A stretch of 64,000 nt of DNA from Nitrospira sp. (GCA_024998625.1 JACOEL010000013.1:1-64000), one strand, 5' to 3'; positions 46,349 through 54,734 are shown, counted from the first letter of the stretch. Numbers and translations: made by a program. Notes: a model not told the origin generated them from the sequence alone.

Positions 46349-46354
46349 TGGTCC

Positions 46355-47047
46355 ATGAGTAAACGAAAAAATACTGCGCCATCACTTCCACAGATGGAGA
46401 TGCCCGATATCGTGGGCCTGCCGCGCAATTGGGACATCCTTATCGAGTATCTTCGCCAGCGACGCTACACCTCAGGCGATATTGAAGCCTGCATCGGGGT
46501 GTCGCGTAAGGTCCTTAAGGATTGGGATAGGGCGGGTATTTTGGAGCAGCTCTATCAGGGGCTTGGATCTGGTCGTGGAGATGAGCGGTTTGGAAAATGG
46601 CGACTCTTTTCCATTTTCGACATTTGGAACCTCGCATTTTATAAGCGCCTCCGGGATGTCGGGATTGATATCGCGAGATTACGAGGGGTGAAGAAAGCGA
46701 ACCCGAATGAGGTATTTGAGGGAGGGCTTATTCAGTGGTGGTTCTATCAAGCTTTGCCCTCCTGGATCTATCGCCAGCCGTATTGGATACATAGCGACCT
46801 CGAAAAAGATGTCGGCTATACCTCCATCGAACGGAAAAACGCGGCGATTTATTTCGTTCGCATTCCCCACGTCGAGTCCATGGGAGGGGATCTCTTTATT
46901 ACGGTTAACCTGGTTCCGCTCATGGATAAGGTCATGATATTGAACGGCCCGCTTCAACTCACCTTGGACAAAATAAAAGGAATCACGGTTCGGATAGAGG
47001 AGCAAGAGCTTCGGCTTGAGCCGTTGCCGAAGCCTGAAGACCAATGA
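46355..47047 (+). CDS. MerR-type HTH regulator of the element
   Basis: A 230-residue protein. Residues about 35-110 form a winged helix-turn-helix of MerR type (YTSGDIEACIGVSRKVLKDWDRAGIL, FSIFDIWNLAFYKRLRDVGIDIARLRGV). The C-terminal 100 residues are a beta-rich domain of unknown ligand. It overlaps the replication-initiator gene by four bases (ATGA), so it probably controls replication or integration of the element. No ribosome binding site is present, in line with a leaderless message. Confidence 0.75.
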   Translation: MSKRKNTAPSLPQMEMPDIVGLPRNWDILIEYLRQRRYTSGDIEACIGVSRKVLKDWDRAGILEQLYQGLGSGRGDERFGKWRLFSIFDIWNLAFYKRLRDVGIDIARLRGVKKANPNEVFEGGLIQWWFYQALPSWIYRQPYWIHSDLEKDVGYTSIERKNAAIYFVRIPHVESMGGDLFITVNLVPLMDKVMILNGPLQLTLDKIKGITVRIEEQELRLEPLPKPEDQ

Positions 47048-48132
47048 ACGTCGAACAGATGGTGTATAAACTCCTCCTGCACGGAATCGACACGGTGCAG
47101 TGTGCCTACTATCTAACCCCGCCTGCCTCGAAATACCTCGACTTCAGAACCCTCGCCGTCATCAAGGAACAGCTTCGGATGAATAAGAGTCGGGAGCCTC
47201 GGGCCGTGAAGCTCGGCAATACCGAGTTCTTTATCCATCCGTATGGCAGCAGCTCAGGTTTCCCCTTCGTGCTTTCGAATGAGGATTTCAAAATTGAACT
47301 GGGAGAGTTTAACAATCCCTCCTTTTTCGTGACCTATCGAAGCCAAGCCCTCTGGCGACAATCGGCTTCAATTCTCCATGACAAGTTTGTGGCCTGGGCC
47401 ATGTCGGTCGGCTGTGAAATGCAGCAACCCGAAAGCCTTTCTCGGGTGGATTTCTGCTTCGACTATTCCCTGGCCGAGCGGGACTTTGGCGCAGATTCCT
47501 TCGTGAGCCTGTCGGACAAAGATAGCCAGCATCGAGAGAACGGCACCGTTCAGACCTTTACCTTGGGCAAGGGGGATGTGGTGCTTCGGGTCTACGACAA
47601 GATTGCGGAAATCCGGCAGCAAAGCGCCAAGGTCTGGTTTCACGAGTTGTGGGGGCAAGATGAGCATGTTTGGCGGATCGAATGGCAAGTCCGGAAGGCA
47701 CTGCTGAAAGGGTTCTCGATTCGAACGTTTGTGGATCTGCAGGAGCGGCAAGGGGCCTTGCTGCATTTCTTGGCTGAAAGCCACGATACGTTGAGGATTC
47801 GGACGGAGGACAGCAATCGGTCAAGGTGGCCTCTGCATCCTCTGTGGATTGATCTCCAGCAGCGGATTGCAGCTCTGCACAGGCTAGAAACCAAGCACCT
47901 TGACGGCAAAGATCTGGTCCTCGATGAACGGCTCATGAGGCTCACGATCAGCATCTATGGGTACCTGAAGCGGATGGCGGCCGTTTCCTGTGTGAAACAC
48001 GAACAGGAGATGATGACGGAAGAAGAGGCTTTTCAGCTTCTTGGAGAGCGGCTCCGTCGTCTGTTTGATCCACTGAGCTGGAAGGCCGATGTGCGCAAGC
48101 GCATGAAGGCCATTGAGTTGGGGGAATGGTGA
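47044..48132 (+). CDS. Replication-initiator-like protein
   Basis: A 362-residue protein resembling the Rep_trans/replication initiation factor family of rolling-circle plasmids and phages. Recognisable pieces are SRVDFCFDYSLAERDF near residue 138, LRVYDKIAEIRQQS and VWRIEWQVRKALLK near 215, the usual order in this family. Members nick one strand at the double-strand origin. It is translationally coupled to the regulator upstream and to a small gene downstream. Exact nucleophile tyrosine is not assigned. Confidence 0.65.
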   Translation: MNVEQMVYKLLLHGIDTVQCAYYLTPPASKYLDFRTLAVIKEQLRMNKSREPRAVKLGNTEFFIHPYGSSSGFPFVLSNEDFKIELGEFNNPSFFVTYRSQALWRQSASILHDKFVAWAMSVGCEMQQPESLSRVDFCFDYSLAERDFGADSFVSLSDKDSQHRENGTVQTFTLGKGDVVLRVYDKIAEIRQQSAKVWFHELWGQDEHVWRIEWQVRKALLKGFSIRTFVDLQERQGALLHFLAESHDTLRIRTEDSNRSRWPLHPLWIDLQQRIAALHRLETKHLDGKDLVLDERLMRLTISIYGYLKRMAAVSCVKHEQEMMTEEEAFQLLGERLRRLFDPLSWKADVRKRMKAIELGEW

Positions 48133-48338
48133 AGAAGGCCGAGGTCCTAAAACTGGTTCATGGTCATGTGACGCATGTGTTGCTTGTCGCCCAAGCCTCT
48201 TTGCCGTCAAGCCAGTTTCAGGCCTTTCGGACGGTGGTGCTCAATGAATTCGGACGGAACGGGTTGGAAGGGGAGTTGGAACGGTTGGAGTATCAGATAG
48301 GGGCTGAGGAACGGAACGGAATGGGCCGGAATATATGA
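48126..48338 (+). CDS. Small protein of the element
   Basis: A 70-residue protein whose ATG lies within the last codons of the replication gene (overlap of seven bases). It is basic at the start and helical (HVLLVAQASLPSSQFQAFRTVVLNEFG). No family is recognised. The coupling suggests a role with the replication protein. Confidence 0.5.
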   Translation: MVKKAEVLKLVHGHVTHVLLVAQASLPSSQFQAFRTVVLNEFGRNGLEGELERLEYQIGAEERNGMGRNI

Positions 48339-48362
48339 TGCACGAAAGGCGGTGGCCCATGC

Positions 48363-48509
48363 GTGTCCCATGAGGTTGAACCGAGCAACATTACGGTACG
48401 TTTCAACGTGGAATTGATCGAAGTGACCGACGCCGAGGTGGAGCTGATTGAAGCGTCCCTTGGCGAGCTGATTCCTGCACTGTTAGCGAACCAAGAGGAA
48501 GAAGGGTAA
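48363..48509 (+). CDS. Small acidic protein before the recombinase gene
   Basis: A 48-residue open frame beginning at GTG 48363 with AGGCGG about 11 bases upstream and ending four bases before the recombinase start. The product is acidic (VTDAEVELIEASLGELIP, ending EEEG). Position and overlap-like spacing suggest co-translation with the recombinase, perhaps as a directionality factor; that is a guess. Confidence 0.4.
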   Translation: MSHEVEPSNITVRFNVELIEVTDAEVELIEASLGELIPALLANQEEEG

Positions 48510-48513
48510 GGCC

Positions 48514-50214
48514 ATGATTGTCGCGCTCTATGCACGGGTTTCGACGAGTAAACAGGCGGAGAAAGATCTCTCCATTCCAGACCAACTCAATCAGATGCGG
48601 GCTTGGTGTCAGGCTAGCGGCCATACGGTGGGTGCGGAATATGTGGAGCCTGGCGCGTCGGCCACAGACGACCGGCGCCCGGTCTTTCAGCGCATGATTG
48701 GTGAAGTGTGTGTAAAACCTTCCCCCTTTGAGGCCATTGTGGTGCATAGCTTTTCTCGCTTCTTCCGGGATGCAATCGACTTTGGGATGTATGAACGGAA
48801 GCTGAAGAAATACGGGGTATCCGTGCAGTCCATCACTCAGCAGACCAGTGATGATCCTTCCGGTGAGATGATGCGCCAAATGATTAGTGTGTTCGATCAA
48901 TATGCGAGCAAAGAAAATGGCAAGCATACGCTGCGGGCTATGCGTGAAAATGCCAGGCAGGGTTTCTTCAACGGTTCGCGTCCTCCGGTGGGCTACCGCA
49001 CGGTGGAGGTAGAACTTCCCGGCAACAAGGGGAAGAAAAAACGGTTGGAAGTGGAAGATAGTGAAGCGGTCGTGGTGAACCGAATCTTTCAATGGTACCT
49101 GCATGGAGATCGAGGCCGGGAGCTTGGGCTATATGGGGTGGCGGCGCGTTTGAATGAACAAGGTGTCCTCATTCGGGGCCGCCAATGGACCAAGGGCCGT
49201 ATCTATGAGGTTTTGACCAACCGGGCCTATATCGGTGAGCACTATTTCAACAAATACGAAAAGCGAGGCAGGGATGTTCGGCGGATGAAGCCACGGGAGG
49301 AATGGGTGCCGGTCAAAGTCGAACCCATTGTGAACCAGGACCTGTTCGTGGCCGTGAAAGAGAAGTTGGAATCCAGATCCCCTGAGAAGGTTCCGCCGCG
49401 GGTCGTCAATTGCCCTACGCTTCTTACTGGATTACTGAAATGCGGGGTTTGTGGGTCCGGGATGACGCTGGCAACCGGCAAAGGTGGGAAGTATCGCTAT
49501 TACAAGTGTTCAAGTCGGATTCTCAAGGGGAAGGACACCTGCGCAAGCGAAAACCTCCCCACTGAGCTGGTTGATCGGCTCGTTCTGACCTCGTTGGCAG
49601 ACAAGGTCTTTACGCCCTCACGAGTCCAAGCCATGTTGGAAGGGCTTAGGAAGCGTTTGAGGCTGTCCCAAACCGATTATGAGGGGAAATTGAAGCAGTT
49701 GACCAAGGAAGTCGAAAGCCTGCAACACAGAAGCAATCAGCTCTATGAGGCGGTAGAGAAGGGTTTGTTACCGATGGACGAGACGTTGACCGCTCGGGCC
49801 AACAAAATACAGGCTCAGCGGCAGGCCTTATTGCTCGAAATAGCGGGGCTTCGACGGCTGAAGCAAATGCCTGTGGATGCGCTTGGAGAGAAGAAGGTGC
49901 AGGGCTTTATCACGGTCTTGCGTGAACGGTTAATCGAGAAAGACCGCTCCTTCAGCAAGCACTATCTCAAGCTTCTCGTCGATGAGATCCGGTGTCTCGA
50001 TAAACAGCTTGTGATGAAAGGGAGCTATGCAGCGCTTGCCAAGATGGTTGGAGAAACTAAAAAGGGCACCCCAGATAGTGGAGTGCCCAGTTTTGGTCTA
50101 GATTGGCTCCCCGGTCTGTATCCTCGTCGGACGCTCCGGTTCGCATTAATGATCAGGTCACGACCGCTATCCATAACGCCGAAAAACTGGATTGAGGGAA
50201 AATCGACTAGTTAA
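48514..50214 (+). CDS. Large serine recombinase of element 1
   Basis: A 566-residue recombinase. The resolvase domain has catalytic Ser10 in LYARVSTSKQ and the arginines of VHSFSRFFRD; a recombinase domain follows, then a zinc ribbon (CGVCGSGM, CSS, C) and a coiled coil (about 390-450). Expected to join tRNA-Asn attB with the element end. AAGGGTAAGG precedes ATG 48514. The 3' part encodes a terminator-like hairpin and crosses att-core copy B, so the last 60 residues are probably adaptive read-through. Relation to the second recombinase (59.6 kb) is only moderate. Confidence 0.9.
   Translation: MIVALYARVSTSKQAEKDLSIPDQLNQMRAWCQASGHTVGAEYVEPGASATDDRRPVFQRMIGEVCVKPSPFEAIVVHSFSRFFRDAIDFGMYERKLKKYGVSVQSITQQTSDDPSGEMMRQMISVFDQYASKENGKHTLRAMRENARQGFFNGSRPPVGYRTVEVELPGNKGKKKRLEVEDSEAVVVNRIFQWYLHGDRGRELGLYGVAARLNEQGVLIRGRQWTKGRIYEVLTNRAYIGEHYFNKYEKRGRDVRRMKPREEWVPVKVEPIVNQDLFVAVKEKLESRSPEKVPPRVVNCPTLLTGLLKCGVCGSGMTLATGKGGKYRYYKCSSRILKGKDTCASENLPTELVDRLVLTSLADKVFTPSRVQAMLEGLRKRLRLSQTDYEGKLKQLTKEVESLQHRSNQLYEAVEKGLLPMDETLTARANKIQAQRQALLLEIAGLRRLKQMPVDALGEKKVQGFITVLRERLIEKDRSFSKHYLKLLVDEIRCLDKQLVMKGSYAALAKMVGETKKGTPDSGVPSFGLDWLPGLYPRRTLRFALMIRSRPLSITPKNWIEGKSTS
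50056..50096. terminator. Hairpin inside the recombinase 3' end
   Basis: GGGCACCCC and GGAGTGCCC surround a short loop with AAAAA on the left and AGTTTT on the right, giving a bidirectional terminator shape just before att-core copy B. It lies inside the recombinase reading frame. Confidence 0.55.
50103..50114. repeat. Central attachment-core repeat (copy B)
   Basis: TTGGCTCCCCGG, identical over 12 bases to the tRNA-Asn 3' end at 59558-59569. It is the proposed junction of elements 1 and 2. Confidence 0.75.
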
Positions 50215-50216
50215 AA

Positions 50217-50250
50217 AAAAGGGCACTGGTTTAGCACCGGTGCCCTTTAG
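50217..50250. terminator. Intrinsic terminator behind the recombinase gene
   Basis: AAGGGCACTGGT and ACCGGTGCCCTT form a stem with one wobble pair around TTAGC. An A8 run precedes the left arm, so on the minus strand it reads as hairpin plus T-run and would end the protease transcript. Confidence 0.7.
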
Positions 50251-50270
50251 CAAATATGCGATAAGCGCGC

Positions 50271-50507
50271 TCACTCTACAAAGTCTATATAACTCCCAAA
50301 ACTGTTGTCCGCCAAAACTGCCTGGTTGGTTGGCGCACCCACCATGGTGACGGAATTCAATTCTTCGGCCACTATTGGAATATTTGAAGGCGCAGAGGTG
50401 CTGCTAAACCGATCAGGAAGAATGGATGGCGTATGATGCCATTCGTTCGTCTGTGACATCACCCTTACTGAGCAATACAAATTTTGAGTCTGCCTTGGTG
50501 TTTTCAT
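50271..50507 (-). CDS. Small protein downstream of the SDH-like protease
   Basis: A 78-residue product from ATG 50507, preceded by GAGGGT. It lacks hydrophobic segments and has a Ser/Pro/Asn-rich middle. It follows the protease gene on the same strand after about 200 bp and precedes a terminator. It could be a substrate or cofactor of the protease, but no family is recognised and the gene may be spurious. Confidence 0.35.
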   Translation of the reverse strand: MKTPRQTQNLYCSVRVMSQTNEWHHTPSILPDRFSSTSAPSNIPIVAEELNSVTMVGAPTNQAVLADNSFGSYIDFVE

Positions 50508-50705
50508 AAGGACCCTCATGATACCAGGCTTAGGTTAATATTAGCTAACCGAAGGTTACGCAACTGTTATGCCAAAATGATAGCGTAGAACCCTATGATA
50601 TAACGGGCCGTCCCTAAAGAAGGGGGCGCAACGATGCGGAAAAATGGTACACATGTGGGAAAATAATTCCTAGGACAGAGTAACAGGGATATATAGCCGA
50701 CAGTG

Positions 50706-51728
50706 TTATTCTCCTTGCCAACCTTGAGAATGAGTGATCATTTGTACGGTAGTAACGCCATTGGTCCCTTTTGCTCCTGAAAGTTGATAGTTTAATGAAA
50801 AGACATCGGTTCTAAATGAACTCTCGACGAAGGCAAGTTTTGCCTTACTCATTGGAGTTAAGGCTTGCTGGCCTGGCTGCATTTGTGGATTTAGAGCAAC
50901 GAATTCAGATGCCACATTGAATGGTTCCTCAGTTTTAATCTCGCGTTCGTAATCTAAATAAAGTTTCCACATCGCTTCTTCGACGGAGGGACTTGGGTCC
51001 TCTACGGTCGCTAGACCTAAATCTCTTGCTTCCCTACGATTAATAGGATGTCCATGGTAAAAAAGCTTGGAAGTAAAATTGTCCACTATCTCACTTATTT
51101 TATGAGCATCCCTCTGTCCATCCATATGCAACGAAAGCAACTTCTCGGCCATCATTCTCGATTGTGAAAGAGATCTTTTCACATTTCCAAGGGCCAATGG
51201 GTGAACTTTATCTGACAATTTGTTGAAGGCCTGAACCAACTCTTCCTCATGCTGGATGCCGGCATCCTCTTTAATCAACGCGATGTATGCCGTAACATCT
51301 TCTACACTGATACCGATACGTTGACCCCCTTCGACCGGGTTAAAAGAGTTGGTAACAGTGGGGTCAGTCGGTCCAAGCATGCCCATTGGGTGCATAATAA
51401 TACTGTCCGCACCGAGAGCAGTAAGAGTGGCAGCACTGAAAGCGCGATAGGGAACCAATACGGAGAATTTTTCAGCATATTCTCGAATGAGCGTAACCAA
51501 TCGCCAGGGAACGATTCCGTCCCCACCATTACTACAAAGGAATAGATCAACTTTGATTTTCCCATCCGAAGATTTCACGGCCGACAAGTGATCGAATATT
51601 CGTCTGACCGAATCAATAGCCATCTGCACTTCCAATTGCTGACGAGTACTCGTTATATAGGAGATTAAACAAGTTCCTCTCTCAGCCTCGATTGATCTAA
51701 TAAGCTGTAGACGCTCAGCCTTCGCCAT
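50706..51728 (-). CDS. SDH/SppA-type Clp-fold serine protease
   Basis: A 340-residue protein of the serine dehydratase-proteinase group. The Clp/crotonase core is visible: VDLFLCSNGGDG, then VPYRAFSAATLTALGAD with probable nucleophile S98, and MLGPTDP after the oxyanion helix. No signal peptide is evident, so it is cytoplasmic or peripheral. GGAG lies before ATG 51728. It has AT-rich codon use. It is the first cargo gene inside element 2. Substrate unknown; such proteases also occur in defence-associated gene sets. Confidence 0.75.
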   Translation of the reverse strand: MAKAERLQLIRSIEAERGTCLISYITSTRQQLEVQMAIDSVRRIFDHLSAVKSSDGKIKVDLFLCSNGGDGIVPWRLVTLIREYAEKFSVLVPYRAFSAATLTALGADSIIMHPMGMLGPTDPTVTNSFNPVEGGQRIGISVEDVTAYIALIKEDAGIQHEEELVQAFNKLSDKVHPLALGNVKRSLSQSRMMAEKLLSLHMDGQRDAHKISEIVDNFTSKLFYHGHPINRREARDLGLATVEDPSPSVEEAMWKLYLDYEREIKTEEPFNVASEFVALNPQMQPGQQALTPMSKAKLAFVESSFRTDVFSLNYQLSGAKGTNGVTTVQMITHSQGWQGE

Positions 51729-51961
51729 GCCGTTTCACTCCAATGGTTCTCAGGGCGCCCACTCGCTGGGCGCGCATAATATCGTACTACCATTACTCTG
51801 GAGTCAAGGCTTAGCGCACCCACTTTGATGCGGGCATGGAAATTCCAACAATGGTGGTATTACCTCAGCTAGAGCTTGATTCCACAGAATGCTTCTATAG
51901 GACTGAGGCTATACCCTGGCGGTAATTGTGATTCTACTTTGACCATATGAATCAAGTGAAG

Positions 51962-52020
51962 CGGGGGCTTCGCCCCCGAGCCCCCCGGCCGTCCGGTCCG
52001 TTTGGTCCGGAACGGCCGGC
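51962..52020. repeat. Two adjacent GC-rich hairpins
   Basis: CGGGGGC (51962-51968) pairs with GCCCCCG (51972-51978) across TTC. Beside it, CCGGCCGT pairs with ACGGCCGG over a 19-base loop that itself contains CCGG arms. The DNA is far more GC-rich than the flanks. Confidence 0.6.
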
Positions 52021-52112
52021 GGGTCTCCGTGGACGACCTAAGCTGCATTAATTTGATCATCCTGGTTGTATGGTCCCCTCTTGATTGGTTGCCTAGGCAT
52101 GACAAGAGTCCA

Positions 52113-52197
52113 AGGGGACGGCCAAGCTAGCGCATCGCCGTCAGCCTTTGTGAAGGCTCATCGCCCCTCTCACCCCTTAGAAGCAGAGGGGGGGTGA
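52113..52197. ncRNA. Candidate structured RNA between protease and cld genes
   Basis: AGGGG (52113-52117) pairs with CCCCT (52164-52168), enclosing GACGGC/GCCGTC (52117-52122 with 52137-52142) and AGCCTT/AAGGCT (52143-52148 with 52153-52158). A further stem TCACCCC (52170-52176) with GGGGTGA (52191-52197) follows. The strand is unknown. It could also be an origin of replication. Confidence 0.35.
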
Positions 52198-52257
52198 CAG
52201 GGCAGAGAGCATACGGAATCAATGAGACGAATGTAGGAAGTCAGCTGTCGCGTGGTG

Positions 52258-52286
52258 TGGCCACCCCTTCTGATTCAAGGTGGCCA
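52258..52286. repeat. Inverted repeat downstream of cld
   Basis: TGGCCACC (52258-52265) and GGTGGCCA (52279-52286) flank a 13-base loop. It lies 30 bases beyond the cld stop codon. No T-run follows on the minus strand, so any termination would be weak. Confidence 0.55.
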
Positions 52287-52315
52287 CTATGCAATGAAAT
52301 TACGGTGAACAAAGA

Positions 52316-53110
52316 CTAGCGACTGAGGATCTCGAGGATCTCGTCCAGGGGGCGGATGGTTCCCAACAACAAGGGATCACCAAAACGCTTATTGTGTCGA
52401 TTCTCTTTGACCTTGAGCAGCCCGATGACGAGATTGTTAAAGTCGTCTAGCTTGGATGTCTCAAAATAGGTGATAAAATCCCAATCATCCAACCCGCTTG
52501 CGTGATACAGCTTCCGTTTGACGGTCTTCAAATAGCTCACAGTGGCGTCGGTATGCTCTTTCATCATGCCGTTTCGAGCATCTTGCCCAGAGATCCACCA
52601 CTCTGCGTCCTTGCGTATAGGAACAACGATGACGTACGGACTGCCCTGGGGCGGCGGTGTTTTCAATTCAGCCTTCAATTCCTCAGGAAAGCTGGGCACA
52701 TACGCCAACGCCTTTGTGATGCCATTGAAGGTATATGTGTTTTTTAAATGTTTGCCTAGAGTAGTGCCCATTAAATCAATGAGAAAGTTTTGGTTGGACA
52801 GTATCTCCGGAGAGTGGATGCGCACTAGAAAATCGGCCTTCTCAACGAGCCCTCTCAGCAAATAGGCATCGGTGATGACTGTCTCGCTATGTTTTTGGAA
52901 CACGGCCTTCATTTCCGACACTGCAGACATCCTTGCAGGCTTATCCAGCTTCCACCAGTCCTCATCGACCTGGAAAACCGCGAAGGTTCCATAAACGCCT
53001 GGGTCCTTAAGCAGCTTATCCCGATCCATGGCCGCCTCACTCACCAATGAGAGGAGGGGAAGCAGGCAGGTTAAAAGCGTCAACATGGCAATTTGACTGA
53101 GTTTCTTCAT
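52316..53110 (-). CDS. cld: Periplasmic chlorite dismutase
   Basis: A 264-residue heme enzyme that converts chlorite to chloride and oxygen. A signal peptide (LSQIAMLTLLTCLLPLLSLVSEA) gives export. Conserved active-site residues can be placed by alignment to the known Nitrospira enzyme with an offset of 26: proximal H186, distal R199 (TVKRKLYH), K167 and E236 (VKENRHN). The DEDWW, GLDDWDFITYFE and FGDPLLLGTIRPLDEIL segments complete the match. AAGGAG lies before ATG 53110. It follows a kinase and response regulator on the same strand and has a phased array of GTGA boxes at its promoter. Confidence 0.93.
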   Translation of the reverse strand: MKKLSQIAMLTLLTCLLPLLSLVSEAAMDRDKLLKDPGVYGTFAVFQVDEDWWKLDKPARMSAVSEMKAVFQKHSETVITDAYLLRGLVEKADFLVRIHSPEILSNQNFLIDLMGTTLGKHLKNTYTFNGITKALAYVPSFPEELKAELKTPPPQGSPYVIVVPIRKDAEWWISGQDARNGMMKEHTDATVSYLKTVKRKLYHASGLDDWDFITYFETSKLDDFNNLVIGLLKVKENRHNKRFGDPLLLGTIRPLDEILEILSR

Positions 53111-53156
53111 AGATTCATTTCTCCTTTTGGTGAGAATCGCTGCGTTGACGACACCA

Positions 53157-53217
53157 CTTATAAAGGATAGGCATCTCTTCTCACAGCGGTCTCACGAAAT
53201 GGTCACATTTTTATCAC
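53157..53217 (-). promoter_or_regulatory. cld promoter with four phased GTGA boxes
   Basis: On the plus strand TCAC occurs at 53181, 53192, 53203 and 53214, each exactly 11 bp apart (GTGA on the coding strand). A TATAAG -10 box lies at 53162-53157, so the last box falls where the -35 element should be. OmpR/PhoB-type regulators bind direct repeats with this 11-bp spacing next to a poor -35. Transcript start would be near 53150. Confidence 0.7.
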
Positions 53218-53253
53218 GCCAGTATGGGGGTAGCAGAGCCTTGAACAACGACA

Positions 53254-54732
53254 TTAAGAGCGAGCAGTAGCTAATTCAAAGCTAATGGAGGTTCCAACGT
53301 TGGGGCTGCTTTCTGCCCGAATTGTACTTCCATGAAGCTCAATAATTCGCTTTGTGATGGCGAGCCCAAGTCCGGCTCCTCCAGATTGGTCTTCCCGATT
53401 CGCTTTATAAAAGCGGTCAAATATATAAGGAAGGTCGTGTGCTTCAATGCCGCAACCCGTATCATAAACGCATACCATGACTGAGCCGGGTTTCGGGCTT
53501 AACGAAACCACAATTGTACCGCCGGCTGCAGTGTAACGTGCGGCATTCTGAATGATGTTCTCCAACGCCCGCTCGATGAGGCCGATGTCGGCCTCTACAA
53601 ATGGAAGATCGCTTGGAAAATTGCTGTTCAAAGCTATCCCCTTGTTCGCAACGGTGAGTTGAAACTTTTGACACACATCCTGCACGAGCTCGGCTATAGA
53701 AAATTCTTCGCGTTGTATACTGGCTTCACGTGAATCCAAGCGAGCCAGTTCAAAAAGCTCTCCCACCAGTTCCCTCAGCCGTTCGCTTTGCTTTAGAGCA
53801 ATGTCTAAAAAGGTCCGATGTTCCTCTTGGGTAAGCGTTCCTTCCTTCATCAACAATGTCTCTAAGTATCCATGAAGAGATGCCAGGGGTGTCCGCAAAT
53901 CATGAGACACGTTGGCCACTAACTCACGCCGAAGGACGTCTGTCTGCTTGAGAGTGGCCACTTGCTGAAGAATGCGTTGCACCATCCGATGGAACGTTGT
54001 CCGAAGTCGATCTATCTCATCACCTTGCCGCTCTGGAATAAGGTCCTGCGGTAGTACCCCTGCGCTTGCTGAAAAATCGTTCTTCGCAAATGTTTCCATC
54101 GTCAATGCCAGCTTAGTGAGTCTCCTTGTAAGCATGTTGAAAAGAAAAAGACCGGCCAAGAGAGCGAACAGTAGGCCAGTGAGTGCCGTCCAGACGCTCA
54201 AACGGAGAATGTAGCTCCGTCGCAGCATGTCGACCACGGAGTCATATTCTTCTCCGCCCAGAACAATGTACAGATAGCCCGTTGGCTCTCCTGATAAGGG
54301 TATCGGAGCGGCGGAAAAAACCTTTTTGCGAGAAGCATCGCGGGGATCATCGCCGAGAATAGGGAATGCATCCGTTTGAGCCAGAAAGTTCTGGATTGGA
54401 TCTAGTGATACAGACGAGCGTTTGACCTTCTCAGGAGGAGCGGAGAAGTTAGTTATAATCCCGTTCGCATCAAGCAAGTACATTTCAATGCTTGGATTGA
54501 CAACCATGAGCAGATGAAAGAGTTCTTTGAGCGCATAGGGGCTGACCTCTCCTTGGCTACTCAGCAGCTGATCAGCAACGATGTTTCTAGCCAGGCTGCG
54601 GTTCAGCTTCTGATTGACCTCCTGCTGATACATGCCGGTCGTGAAGACCGTAAGCAGGGTATATAAAAGCCCAACGGCGCAAAATAATAGAAGCCAAACG
54701 AGGGCGAGTTTGCCGTAAAGCGACCGCGTCAT
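53254..54732 (-). CDS. Two-component sensor histidine kinase (cld-associated)
   Basis: A 492-residue membrane kinase. One membrane segment near residues 8-30, a periplasmic sensing domain of about 135 residues, a second segment (LSVWTALTGLLFALLAGLFLFNML), a HAMP linker, the phospho-acceptor H277 in VANVSHDLRTPLASLHGY, and an ATPase domain (NAARYTAAGG, DTGCGIEAHD, GAGLGLAITKRIIE). The periplasmic position suits sensing an exported enzyme's substrate. It starts two bases after the response-regulator stop, and cld begins 143 bp after its end. Confidence 0.92.
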   Translation of the reverse strand: MTRSLYGKLALVWLLLFCAVGLLYTLLTVFTTGMYQQEVNQKLNRSLARNIVADQLLSSQGEVSPYALKELFHLLMVVNPSIEMYLLDANGIITNFSAPPEKVKRSSVSLDPIQNFLAQTDAFPILGDDPRDASRKKVFSAAPIPLSGEPTGYLYIVLGGEEYDSVVDMLRRSYILRLSVWTALTGLLFALLAGLFLFNMLTRRLTKLALTMETFAKNDFSASAGVLPQDLIPERQGDEIDRLRTTFHRMVQRILQQVATLKQTDVLRRELVANVSHDLRTPLASLHGYLETLLMKEGTLTQEEHRTFLDIALKQSERLRELVGELFELARLDSREASIQREEFSIAELVQDVCQKFQLTVANKGIALNSNFPSDLPFVEADIGLIERALENIIQNAARYTAAGGTIVVSLSPKPGSVMVCVYDTGCGIEAHDLPYIFDRFYKANREDQSGGAGLGLAITKRIIELHGSTIRAESSPNVGTSISFELATARS

Positions 54733-54734
54733 GA

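Larger units (their letters stand above)
41530..50114. mobile_element. Integrative element 1 in tRNA-Asn (defence-like cargo)
   Basis: Bounded by att-core copies A and B. Contents from left: P-loop ATPase (minus), structured intergenic region, two HEPN-motif proteins, MerR-type regulator, replication-initiator-like protein, two small proteins and a large serine recombinase whose 3' end crosses copy B. The region from 41.6 to 46.3 kb is visibly more AT-rich than the host DNA. The boundaries are inferred from short repeats plus gene content. Confidence 0.75.
51729..52315. other. Intergenic region with strong secondary structure
   Basis: About 590 bases between the protease gene and chlorite dismutase, both on the minus strand. 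It holds the structured segments at 51962-52020 and 52113-52197 and the inverted repeat after cld. The 78-codon open frame at 51869-52105 crosses these hairpins and is not accepted. Confidence 0.5.

Noticed and set aside
51869-52105. 78-codon minus-strand open frame
   Set aside because: It runs through GC-rich hairpins and has a composition unlike the neighbouring genes.
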